Positions 28,550-35,962 of a stretch of DNA of 64,000 bases are shown one piece after another. Source of the DNA: Calidihabitans tengchongensis. Its GTDB lineage: Bacteria > Sysuimicrobiota > Sysuimicrobiia > Sysuimicrobiales > Kaftiobacteriaceae. The DNA is taken from assembly GCA_031459615.1 (NCBI GenBank), contig JAVKIE010000006.1, forward strand, positions 1 to 64,000, read 5' to 3'. The notes under the pieces were generated by a model that saw only the letters and a list, made by a program, of their open reading frames with translations, was not told the DNA's origin and made no database searches. A program made the position numbers and the translations under genes. Every line of letters starts with the position of its first letter. The first letter of the stretch is position 1.

Positions 28550-30895
28550 TCACCGCCGGGGCGGGCGGGGCTCGTGGCGGCGCGGGCGCCCCGTGTGGAC
28601 CGCCGCGGCGCCGGGCGCGGGGGCCGCCCGGCCGCGCAGCAATCCTCGCAGCAGCCGCACCGCGGCGGCCTTGTCCAGAGGCTCGTTGAGGTTGCCGCAC
28701 TTGGGGGACTGGATGCACGACGGGCAGCCCGCCTCGCACGGGCACGCCTCGATCGCCTCCAGGGTCGTCTGCAGCAGCCGGTCCACCAGCTCCCATCCCT
28801 TCTCGGTAATCCCCACGCCTCCCGGGTGTCCTTCATAGATGAAGATGGTGGGCCCGCCCAGATCGGGGTAGGCCGGGTAGGACACCCCGCCCAGGTCCCA
28901 CCGGTCGCACATGGCCAGCAGCGGCAGGACCCCGATGGCCGCATGCTCCACCGCGTGGATGCCCCCCGCCAGATCCAGCCCCCGGGCGCGGACGTCGGCC
29001 GCCAGGGGGTGCGGGATGACCCACCACAGCGCGGCGGTGGAAAGGGTCTGGGCGGGCAGGTCCAGGGGGTCCTCCCCCAGGACCTCCTCGCTGAACAGGC
29101 GCTTGCGGGCGCAGGCGGTCACCTGGGTGGTCACCTCCACCAGCCCGCATGCGGCGGTGGTGGGGCCCAGGGGCCGCTGGCGCAGCGGCCGCACGATGGC
29201 CACGTCGACGGTGGTCCGGGGCTGCGTGTAGTAGTCGACGTCGGCGGGCACCGCGGTGGCCACCCGGCGCTCCAGGTCCAGGTCGGTGATCAGGTAGGAG
29301 TCGCCCTGGTGCAGGTAGACGGCGCCGGGGTGCACCTGCTCGCACGCCCGCACCCTGTCCACGGTGCCGATCACCCTCCCCCGCGGGTCCACAATGCGGA
29401 CGGTCTCTCCCGACGCCGCGCGCACCTCCACCTCCTGGGCCGGGTATCCCCGGCGCGCCCACACCCAGGCGGCGCCGCGGCGGCGCAGGTCGCCGTGCTC
29501 CTCCAGCAGCCGGGCCACCTCCTCCACCCGTCCCCCCAGCACGTCGGCATCGGCCGCGCTCACGGGCGCTTCGGCGGCCGCGCAGCGCAGGTGGGCGGCC
29601 AGAATGTAGGGGTTGTCCGGGTCGATCACCGCGTGCTCCACCGGCCGCTCGAAGAGGTAGTCGGGGTGGCGCATGAGGTACTGGTCCAGGGCGTCCTCCA
29701 GGGCCACCAGGATCACCACGGCCTCCCCGGTGCCGCGCCCGGCCCGCCCCGCCCGCTGCCAGGTGCTGGCGATGGTGCCCGGATAACCCACCAGGATGGC
29801 GGCGTCCAGGCCGCCCACGTCGATGCCCAGTTCCAGGGCGCTGGTGCTGACCACGCCCACCAGCTGGCCGGCGAACAGCAGCCTCTCGATGTCGCGGCGC
29901 TCCGCGGGCAGGTAGCCGGCCCGGTAGGAGCGGATGCGGTCGGCCAGGTGGGGGGCGTGCTCGCGCAGCTCGGCCCGCGCGTAGCGGTAGATCAGCTCGG
30001 TGATCTTGCGGGCCTGGGTAAACACGATGGTCCGCACCCCGGCGCGCACCAGGTGGGTGAACAGGGCGGTGGCCTCGGTGTACGCGCTGCGGCGCCGGGC
30101 GCGGGCCCGGTCCACCAGCGGCGGATTCCACAGGACGAACCACCGCGGGCCGCGGGGGGAGCCATCGCGGTCGACGACAGTCACCGGTACGCCCAGGAGA
30201 TGGCTGGCGAACTCCCCGGGGTTGGCGATGGTGGCCGACGTCCCCACGAACACCGGGGAGGAGCCGTACAGGCGGCACAGCCTCCGCAGGCGGCGCAGCA
30301 CCAGCGCCACGTGGCTGCCGAACACCCCCCGGTAGATGTGCAGGTCGTCCACGACCACGTACCGCAGGGACCGGAACAGGCCGGCCCACCGGCGGTGCTG
30401 GGGGAGAATGCCCAGGTGGAGCATGTCGGGGTTGGTGAGGATGATCCGGGCTTCCTCCCGGATCCGGCTCCGCTGGCGGGGGGGCGTGTCGCCGTCGTAG
30501 GTGGCGGCCGCCGCCTCCGGCAGGTCGAATCCGGCCAGGGCGTCCACCTGATCCTGGGCCAGCGCCTTGGTGGGGAACAGGTACAGCGCCCGGGCGAGCG
30601 GGTCGGCCAGCAGCGTCTCCAGGACCGGCAGGGTGTAACACAGCGTCTTGCCGCTGGCGGTGCCGGTGACCACCACCGTGTGCTCCCCCCGCCGCACGGC
30701 CTGAATGGCCTCCACCTGGTGGGTGTACAGGCGCTCGATCCCCTGCCGCCGCAGGGCGGCAACCAGCGGCTCGGGCAGCGGCGGGGACAGGTCGGCATAC
30801 TGCGCCCGCCGCGGAGGCAGGTAGCGCTCGCAGACGATCTGGCCGGCGTAGTCCCGGCGGCGCTTCAGGTCGTCCAGAATCGCCCGCGCGTCCAT
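28550..30895 (-). CDS. DEAD/DEAH-box helicase with DUF1998-type zinc domain (YprA/MrfA-like)
   Basis: The 781-residue superfamily 2 helicase has motif I VTGTASGKT, motif II DDLH (in VVVDDLHIYRG) and motif VI QRAGRAGRGT. A C-terminal domain ends with the four-Cys cluster CPCEAGCPSCIQSPKCG typical of YprA/MrfA (DUF1998). Bacillus MrfA repairs mitomycin-type DNA damage, so a DNA repair role is likely. ATG 30895 follows GGAGAGCGGGCG; the longer frame to 31201 runs through the tRNA and is rejected. It heads the operon. Confidence 0.88.
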   Translation of the reverse strand: MDARAILDDLKRRRDYAGQIVCERYLPPRRAQYADLSPPLPEPLVAALRRQGIERLYTHQVEAIQAVRRGEHTVVVTGTASGKTLCYTLPVLETLLADPLARALYLFPTKALAQDQVDALAGFDLPEAAAATYDGDTPPRQRSRIREEARIILTNPDMLHLGILPQHRRWAGLFRSLRYVVVDDLHIYRGVFGSHVALVLRRLRRLCRLYGSSPVFVGTSATIANPGEFASHLLGVPVTVVDRDGSPRGPRWFVLWNPPLVDRARARRRSAYTEATALFTHLVRAGVRTIVFTQARKITELIYRYARAELREHAPHLADRIRSYRAGYLPAERRDIERLLFAGQLVGVVSTSALELGIDVGGLDAAILVGYPGTIASTWQRAGRAGRGTGEAVVILVALEDALDQYLMRHPDYLFERPVEHAVIDPDNPYILAAHLRCAAAEAPVSAADADVLGGRVEEVARLLEEHGDLRRRGAAWVWARRGYPAQEVEVRAASGETVRIVDPRGRVIGTVDRVRACEQVHPGAVYLHQGDSYLITDLDLERRVATAVPADVDYYTQPRTTVDVAIVRPLRQRPLGPTTAACGLVEVTTQVTACARKRLFSEEVLGEDPLDLPAQTLSTAALWWVIPHPLAADVRARGLDLAGGIHAVEHAAIGVLPLLAMCDRWDLGGVSYPAYPDLGGPTIFIYEGHPGGVGITEKGWELVDRLLQTTLEAIEACPCEAGCPSCIQSPKCGNLNEPLDKAAAVRLLRGLLRGRAAPAPGAAAVHTGRPRRHEPRPPRR

Positions 30896-30972
30896 CGCCC
30901 GCTCTCCTACCCCACACATTCGGCGGCCGGCGGCGGATGCCTGGGCCGGCACAGGCGCCTCCGGGGGCCCGC

Positions 30973-31002
30973 TTGACACTGTCGGCGGGCCGTCAGTATC
31001 GT
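30973..31002 (+). promoter_or_regulatory. Promoter of tRNA-Leu
   Basis: TTGACA (30973-30978), an 18-bp spacer and TATCGT (30997-31002) precede the tRNA by 15 bases, a spacing that suits direct transcription of a lone tRNA gene. Confidence 0.7.
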
Positions 31003-31017
31003 GGTATGTGCCGGGTT

Positions 31018-31104
31018 GCGGAAGTGGCGGAACTGGCAGACGCGCAGGCCTCAGGAGCCTGTGGGGGCGACCCCGTGGGGGTTCAAATCCCTCCTTCCGC
31101 ACCA
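31018..31104 (+). tRNA. tRNA-Leu (anticodon CAG)
   Basis: An 87-nt tRNA with encoded CCA. The acceptor stem is GCGGAAG/CTTCCGC. The anticodon loop CTCAGGA has anticodon CAG, which reads CUG, the commonest Leu codon in this GC-rich DNA. A long variable arm (GTGGGGGCGACCCCGT region) and T loop GTTCAAATC mark it as class II. It has its own promoter and is followed by a hairpin. Confidence 0.95.
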
Positions 31105-31112
31105 TCCGCTGG

Positions 31113-31140
31113 GGCGCCGCATCCGCCCGGATGCGGCGCC
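31113..31140 (+). terminator. Strong hairpin after tRNA-Leu
   Basis: Perfect 12-13 bp arms GGCGCCGCATCCG/CGGATGCGGCGCC with a tiny loop, nine bases after the tRNA CCA. There is no T-tract (ACGTGTTGTGG follows), so it may be a weak intrinsic or processing-type terminator. It also lies before the convergent mgtE end. Confidence 0.6.
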
Positions 31141-31197
31141 ACGTGTTGTGGGGTGATGCCGGGCGCCCGCGATTGCCCTCCCCCGTCCGGACCCCTC

Positions 31198-32508
31198 TCA
31201 CAGACCCAGCACCCGGCGCGCCACCTCAAAGTAGATCACCAGGCCTGTCCCATCCACCAGGGTGGCGATGAGCGGCGCGGACACCACGGCGGGGTCCACG
31301 CCCAGCCGCCGCAGGACCAGGGGCAGCAACCCGGCCACCGTGGCAGCCCACAGGACAATCGCCGCGGCGGCCAGGGCCACCGTCAGGCCCACCTCCGGGG
31401 CAACCCCCAGCAGGCGGGCCCGGAGCAGGGCGGCCGCGGCCATGGCCGCCCCCAGCAGCACCGCCGTGGCCACCTCCTTGCGCCACACCCGGAATGCGTC
31501 CCGCATCCTCACCTCCCCCATGGCCATGGCCCGGACGACCGTGGTCACCACCTGGGAGCCGGTGTTTCCGCCGGTGCCGATGAGCAGGGGGATGAAGAAC
31601 GCCAGCGCCACCACCCGCTCCAGCTCGTCGGCAAAGTGGCGCAGGACCGTGCCGGTGTAGGCCTCGGCCACGAACAGCAACAGCAGCCAGCCCACCCGCT
31701 TGCGGGCCAGGGTGAGGGGCGACGCGGTGATGTAGGGCTCGTCCAGCGGCTGCGCGCCGCCCACGCGCTCCAGGTCCTCCCCGGCCTCCTCCAGCAGGAC
31801 GTCGGCCGCGTCGTCGGCGGTGATCACCCCCAGCAGCCGGTCCTGCTCGTCCACCACCGGCAACGCGATCAGGTGGTGCCGGTCCAGCAGGCGCGCCGCC
31901 TCCTCCCGGGGGGCGTCCGCCCGCACCCGGATCACCTCCCGGATCATCAGGTCGCGGACCGGGGTGGTGGGACGGCTGAGGACCAGGTTGCGCAGGGACA
32001 GGACGCCCAGCAGCCGGCGGGTCGCGGGATCGGTGACGTAGACGTAGTAGACCACTTCCGCCTCTTCGGCCAGCCGCCGCAGGTGCGCCAGCGCCTCGTC
32101 GGCGGTCAGGTCCGGGGAGATGGCCACGTACTGGGGAGTCATCATCCCCCCGGCGCTCTCGGGCGGGTAGGCCAGCAGTTCCCGGATCTCCCGGGCGACT
32201 TCGGGTTCGACCTCGGTGAGCAGCGGCTCGGCCTGCTCGGGCGGCAGCTCCTCGACCACGTCGGCCGCCTCGTCGGGCGCCATCTCCTCCAGCAGGTCGG
32301 CCGCCGCCGGGCGGCTGAGCTTGCGGATCAGGCGGGCGGCGTCGCGCGGGTCCAGCTCGCCCACCAGCTCGGCCATGGCCTCATCCCCGAACCGCTCGAA
32401 CAGCGCGCCCAGCTCGGCGGGGGACAGGGCGAGCAGCGTATCGGCCAGGTCCCGGGGCGGCAGGGCCCGCAGGGTCGCCAGGTCGGGCAGGGTCGCGGGC
32501 TGGGACAT
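31198..32508 (-). CDS. mgtE: Magnesium transporter MgtE
   Basis: The 436-residue channel has an N-terminal helical superhelix (about 15-130, with LIRKLSRPAAADLLEEMAPD), paired CBS domains (about 135-260, with RDLMIREVIRVRADAP and LPVVDEQDRLLGVITADDA) and five C-terminal helices. The pore region includes FFIPLLIGTGGNTGSQ. Mg2+ binding between the cytosolic domains should close the pore. ATG 32508 follows GGAGGGAACCCC; a longer frame to 32694 is low-complexity. A standard MgtE Mg2+ riboswitch was not recognised upstream. Confidence 0.92.
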   Translation of the reverse strand: MSQPATLPDLATLRALPPRDLADTLLALSPAELGALFERFGDEAMAELVGELDPRDAARLIRKLSRPAAADLLEEMAPDEAADVVEELPPEQAEPLLTEVEPEVAREIRELLAYPPESAGGMMTPQYVAISPDLTADEALAHLRRLAEEAEVVYYVYVTDPATRRLLGVLSLRNLVLSRPTTPVRDLMIREVIRVRADAPREEAARLLDRHHLIALPVVDEQDRLLGVITADDAADVLLEEAGEDLERVGGAQPLDEPYITASPLTLARKRVGWLLLLFVAEAYTGTVLRHFADELERVVALAFFIPLLIGTGGNTGSQVVTTVVRAMAMGEVRMRDAFRVWRKEVATAVLLGAAMAAAALLRARLLGVAPEVGLTVALAAAAIVLWAATVAGLLPLVLRRLGVDPAVVSAPLIATLVDGTGLVIYFEVARRVLGL

Positions 32509-32551
32509 GGGGTTCCCTCCGGGAGCGAGCGCTGGAGCGGGCGGCGGACGC

Positions 32552-33922
32552 CTATCCCGGAGGCCGGGACGGCTCCGCGCCGGCGAACCGCTCGAACAGC
32601 AGCGCCACGTGCTTGACGTGCTGGATGAAGTCGTCCAGGCGGATGTTCTCGTTGGGGGCGTGGGCGTTGCTGTGGGCGTACCCGCAGCCCGCACCCACCG
32701 CGGGGGTGCCGAACTGGGCTGCCAGCTCGTACATGGGGCCGGTGGCGGCCATCAGGGGAGAGACCACCGGGTCCCGCCCGTAGACCTCGCGAGCCGTCTC
32801 CACCACCGCGCGGGCCAGCGGCGAGTCCACGGGCGTGCGGGCCGGCCGCTCGGCCCCCAGCAGGCGCACCTGGATGTCGGCGAACCCGTGCTGGGCCAGG
32901 TGGCGGGTGACCTTCTCGAAGATGTCCTCGGGGCGCTGGTCGGGCACCAGGCGGAAGTCCACCTTGGCGATGGCCCGGTGCGGCAGGACCGTCTTGCTGC
33001 CGGGGCCGGTATAGCCGGCGGAGAGACCGCAGATGGTGCAGGTGGGCTGGTAGAGATTGCGCTTGACCAGCTGCAGCCCCGTGACCCCCAGCAGGAACTG
33101 GTCGAGGCCCAGGTCCCGCCGGCGCAGGTCGTCATCCCGCACGGCGGCCAGGCGGCGCAGATGCTCCATCTCCTCGGGGGTCGGCTCCACCACCTCGTCG
33201 TAGAAGCCGTCGATGAGGATGTTCTCGTGCCGGTCCTTGAAGGTGGCCAGCGCCCACACCAGGCGCCAGGCGGGGTTGGGGACGATGGTGGCCTGACTGC
33301 TGTGGAGGTCGCGGTTGGCGCCCCGGGCCTCCAGCTCGATGTACAGGATGCCCTTGGCGCCCATGTAGATGCCCAGGTTCTCCTGCAGGTCCTTGCCGCC
33401 GGCCTCCCACAGGCACCCGTCGGCCTGCAGCAGGTCGGGGTGGCGCCGCACGAACTCGTGCAGGTGCGCCGACGACACCTCCTCCTCCCCTTCCACCACA
33501 AAGCGCACCCGCAGGGGCAGGCGCCCCCGGGTGGCCAGCCAGGCCTCCACCGCGCACAGGCGGGCCACCAGGTTCCCCTTGTTGTCGGCGGCACCGCGGG
33601 CGTACAGCTTGCCGTCCCGGATCTCGGCGGCAAAGGGAGGGGACTCCCACTCCTCCACCGGGTCGGGAGGCTGCACGTCGTAGTGGTTGTAGATCAGCAA
33701 CGTGCGGGGACCGTCGCCCGCCTCCCCGACCACCACCGGCGCTCCCCCGGTGTCATACAGGCGGGGGCGCAGGCCCACGCGGGCCATCAGGTCCGCCACC
33801 ATCTGGGCGGTTTCCCGCAGCCCCACCTGCTGGGCGGCGATGCTGGGCTGGCGGCACAACCACTGCAGGCGCTCGATGAACTGCTGGCGATGCGCGTCGA
33901 TGTAGGCGAACAGGTCGGTCAT
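32552..33922 (-). CDS. M20-family metallo-dipeptidase
   Basis: The 456-residue di-zinc peptidase has ligands in LLIYNHYDVQPPD (His, Asp), YARGAADNKGNL (bridging Asp), FVVEGEEEVSS (catalytic and metal Glu) and a C-terminal GCGYAHSNAHAPNE. The closest types are carnosinase-like/PepV-like dipeptidases. It should hydrolyse dipeptides or acylated amino acids in the cytosol. No signal peptide is seen. The gene lies between mgtE and the Sec-PDO gene on the same strand. Confidence 0.88.
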   Translation of the reverse strand: MTDLFAYIDAHRQQFIERLQWLCRQPSIAAQQVGLRETAQMVADLMARVGLRPRLYDTGGAPVVVGEAGDGPRTLLIYNHYDVQPPDPVEEWESPPFAAEIRDGKLYARGAADNKGNLVARLCAVEAWLATRGRLPLRVRFVVEGEEEVSSAHLHEFVRRHPDLLQADGCLWEAGGKDLQENLGIYMGAKGILYIELEARGANRDLHSSQATIVPNPAWRLVWALATFKDRHENILIDGFYDEVVEPTPEEMEHLRRLAAVRDDDLRRRDLGLDQFLLGVTGLQLVKRNLYQPTCTICGLSAGYTGPGSKTVLPHRAIAKVDFRLVPDQRPEDIFEKVTRHLAQHGFADIQVRLLGAERPARTPVDSPLARAVVETAREVYGRDPVVSPLMAATGPMYELAAQFGTPAVGAGCGYAHSNAHAPNENIRLDDFIQHVKHVALLFERFAGAEPSRPPG

Positions 33923-33985
33923 GGATCCGCCTGACTGTGTTCCCGCCGCCGACGCCGGACCCCTGCCGCCGGCGGGCCCCGCGGC

Positions 33986-34681
33986 TCACCCCGCCCCGGA
34001 CGGCGGCCTCCCCGGTCCGGCCGCCTGCACCACGTAGCCCACGAACACATCCTCGGGCTGGGCGCCGACGAACTCCACCGCGTCGTTGATGACCACCTTG
34101 GGCACCGCGTACACCGCATACTGCCGGGCCAGATCCGGAAACTCGCTGGCCTCGATGATGTCCGCCCTCACGCGGGGGCTCTCCACCGCCAGATGGGCGG
34201 CCAGCCTGGCCGCCCGAGGGCAGTGGGGTCAGGTAGGGGTCACGAACACCCGGATGTGGGCCTCACCTGGCAGGCGCTCCAGGACCTCCCGCGTCCGCGG
34301 GGACAGATCCCCCCGCCCCCGGGATGCCGCCACAATCATCTCCAGCAGGGTGGCAAATTCGTACCCCGCCGGCATCCCGTAAAACCGCAGGCCGTAATCC
34401 TGCGCCCCCAGAACGGCGGTGGCCGGCGTGCAGGCGATGCCCCGGGCCCGCGCCCGCTCGGGCTCGGCGAGGGTGCTGATGGGAACCACCGTCACCAGCG
34501 GTGAGAGGGCGGCGACCTCGGCGAGGATCTGGCGGACGTACTCGGCGATCTGACCGTCGTCGGTGGGCAGGGCCAGCCCGCTGGTGGTGGGGGCGTAGAA
34601 CTCCAGGGTGACCGGATGCACCATCTCGCGGGCCAGCCGGTCCCGCACAACGGCGGCATCGTGCTCGGTGAGAAACGGCAT
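33986..34681 (-). CDS. Selenocysteine-containing PDO/glutaredoxin-like thioredoxin-fold protein (TGA = Sec151)
   Basis: ATG 34681 behind GGAGGATCCCC opens a frame that meets TGA at 34229-34231 and continues without further stop to 33986. The joined product is 231 residues with two thioredoxin folds, like protein disulfide oxidoreductases. At codon 151 the second domain reads VFVTPTUPHCPRAARLA, so the TGA occupies the first Cys of CPxC, followed by cis-Pro YAVPKVVIND. The N-domain has lost its own CxxC. Starting 13 nt past the UGA, mRNA GGGCGGCC-AGGCU-GGCCGCCC forms a perfect 8-bp hairpin (34195-34215), matching a bacterial SECIS. Confidence 0.85.
34195..34215 (-). promoter_or_regulatory. Putative SECIS hairpin of the Sec-PDO gene
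   Basis: Perfect 8-bp stem with apical loop AGGCU, whose first G lies about 23 nt after the UGA. Bacterial SECIS elements sit immediately downstream of the UGA and present G or GU in the loop to SelB; E. coli fdhF has loop AGGUCU. Confidence 0.7.
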
Positions 34682-34746
34682 GGGGATCCTCCGGTGGCGT
34701 CTGCGCGACGATTCCGTGCTACGATTATGATAACCGCATCGGGGGG

Positions 34747-35148
34747 ATGCCCATTCCCGTGGGGCGGGACAGCCGGGTGGACCGGACGGCGCTGGAGGTG
34801 GATTACCGGGTGCTGGCGCATCTGCGGGGCTACCCCGCACACCTGCGCCGCTACACCACCGTGATGAAGCAGGCCCACCCCCGCGGCCGGTCTGCCGCCA
34901 AGTTCCTCCTGACGCGGGCGGGCGCCCGCGACGGGTTTCTGGAAGCCCTCTGCCGGCTGGTGACCGAGGGCGTGGATGTGGTGACCGCCGTCGAAGCCGC
35001 GGGGATGGCGGGGCTGCCCCCGGCGGCGGCCGAAGCCCTGGCCGACCGGCCGGGATTTCCGGCGCCGCTGTACGGCCGCGGGCGGGAGGCGCTGTGGCAG
35101 CGGGCGGACGTGGACCGCTATCTTCGCCGTCCCGGCGGGACGCCCTGA
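34747..35148 (+). CDS. Putative helix-turn-helix (excisionase/AlpA-like) protein
   Basis: A protein of up to 133 residues, divergent from the Sec-PDO gene. The C-terminal third (FPAPLYGRGREALWQRADVDRYLR) resembles the recognition end of MerR/AlpA-type HTH_17 domains. The N-terminal part is basic and helical and not recognised. GGGGGG touches ATG 34747, so GTG 34759 with better spacing may be the true start. TATGAT in ACGATTATGATAACC is a likely -10. Three small zinc-ribbon genes follow in the same direction. Confidence 0.5.
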   Translation: MPIPVGRDSRVDRTALEVDYRVLAHLRGYPAHLRRYTTVMKQAHPRGRSAAKFLLTRAGARDGFLEALCRLVTEGVDVVTAVEAAGMAGLPPAAAEALADRPGFPAPLYGRGREALWQRADVDRYLRRPGGTP

Positions 35149-35164
35149 CGGTGCGGATGCGGCC

Positions 35165-35398
35165 ATGGGCAAGCTGGCGCTGTGGGTTGTCTGCGGGAAC
35201 TGCGGGCGGGAGTTCGACACGGGACTGCGGCTGGACCGCCGCAGTTTCGCCCGCGGGACGCTGGCGGCCAACTATCACCGCTGCCCGCACTGCGGCCGGC
35301 GCCTGACCTACCGCAAGGCCGACTACCGACCGCGCGACGAGGCCCGGGGGCAGGAGGCCCCCCGGGCGGAGCCGAACCCCAGCGGGGAGGGGACCTGA
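35165..35398 (+). CDS. Small zinc-ribbon protein
   Basis: A 77-residue protein with one ribbon: CGNCGREF near residue 10 and CPHCGRRLTY near 40. A charged, Pro/Glu-rich tail follows. It could bind RNA, DNA or protein; nothing further is indicated. ATG 35165 lies 16 bp after the preceding gene, and the next zinc-ribbon gene begins one base after its stop. Confidence 0.6.
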   Translation: MGKLALWVVCGNCGREFDTGLRLDRRSFARGTLAANYHRCPHCGRRLTYRKADYRPRDEARGQEAPRAEPNPSGEGT

Positions 35399-35399
35399 G

Positions 35400-35573
35400 G
35401 TGCGAGCGCAGGCGCCCACGTGTCCCAACTGTGACACCGTGATGGTCCTCCGCTACGAACCCGACGAGGTCCACGGGCTGTGGTACGAATGCACCATCTG
35501 CGACTACCGCATCGCGGCGGATGCGGCCGGCCTGGAGGCGGAGGGCCCGCGGCGTCGCTCGCCTGCCCGCTAG
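35400..35573 (+). CDS. Small zinc-ribbon protein, 57 aa
   Basis: A short frame from GTG 35400 to TAG 35573. It encodes a four-Cys ribbon, APTCPNCDTVMVLRY ... WYECTICDYRI, with a short Arg/Ala tail. It begins immediately after the preceding stop, so the two are probably co-translated. The function is unknown. Confidence 0.6.
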   Translation: MRAQAPTCPNCDTVMVLRYEPDEVHGLWYECTICDYRIAADAAGLEAEGPRRRSPAR

Positions 35574-35715
35574 CAGTCCGTGTGAGGAGCGCTTCCGGGA
35601 GACGGGCCCCCGCCCGGACAGCGTCCGCCGGCTCCCGATGCGGGCCCGGCGACCGGATGTCTTCCCCGCCCACACCCGTCGCCGCTGGCGCGGGCGACCG
35701 CCCCGGAGCGTTCCC

Positions 35716-35892
35716 ATGGAGTTCCCTCTGACCGCCCCCTGTCCCCAGTGCGGCGCGGAGATGGAACCGCGGGGACGCGCCCGCCGCGGCCGGGCCGTGT
35801 ACGTCTGCCCGGACTGCGGCTACGAGATGGAGATGGACCTGCTGGAAGAAGCGGCCCCCGAGGACGAGGAGCCCGAAGACGGTGACCGCTGA
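35716..35892 (+). CDS. Small acidic zinc-ribbon protein, 58 aa
   Basis: ATG 35716 begins a protein with CPQCGAEMEPRGRAR and VYVCPDCGYEMEMDLL, a classic rubredoxin/zinc-ribbon spacing, ending in an acidic tail (EEAAPEDEEPEDGD). It is the third consecutive ribbon gene. The GAGCGTTCCC before the start is a modest ribosome site; the frame is open further upstream, but that sequence is not protein-like. Confidence 0.6.
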   Translation: MEFPLTAPCPQCGAEMEPRGRARRGRAVYVCPDCGYEMEMDLLEEAAPEDEEPEDGDR

Positions 35893-35937
35893 CGGCTGCG
35901 GCTGACGGTCGCCTGACGCCCGCAGACCCCCGACGCT

Positions 35938-35962
35938 AACGTTTCAACGCTTCACTCAACCC
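35938..35962. repeat. AACGTTTCAACGCTTCA-type microrepeat at amidohydrolase end
   Basis: TAACGTTTCAACGCTTCACTC overlaps the stop region of the amidohydrolase. Near-identical AACGTTCCAACGCTCCAACG words occur at 38608-38637, so the motif brackets the 35.9-38.6 kb block. Confidence 0.4.

Noticed and set aside
31113..31140. Attachment site for an integrated element at tRNA-Leu
   Set aside because: No integrase gene or duplicated tRNA 3' end was found in the window; the hairpin is explained as a terminator-like structure.
28550..31201. Helicase frame extended to 31201
   Set aside because: The extension runs antisense through the tRNA-Leu gene and its promoter; ATG 30895 has a good ribosome site and the family start.
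34229..34231. Simple nonsense mutation (pseudogene) in the PDO
   Set aside because: The stop is exactly at the catalytic Cys, is followed by a perfect hairpin, and the same event recurs at catalytic Cys sites in two other redox genes.
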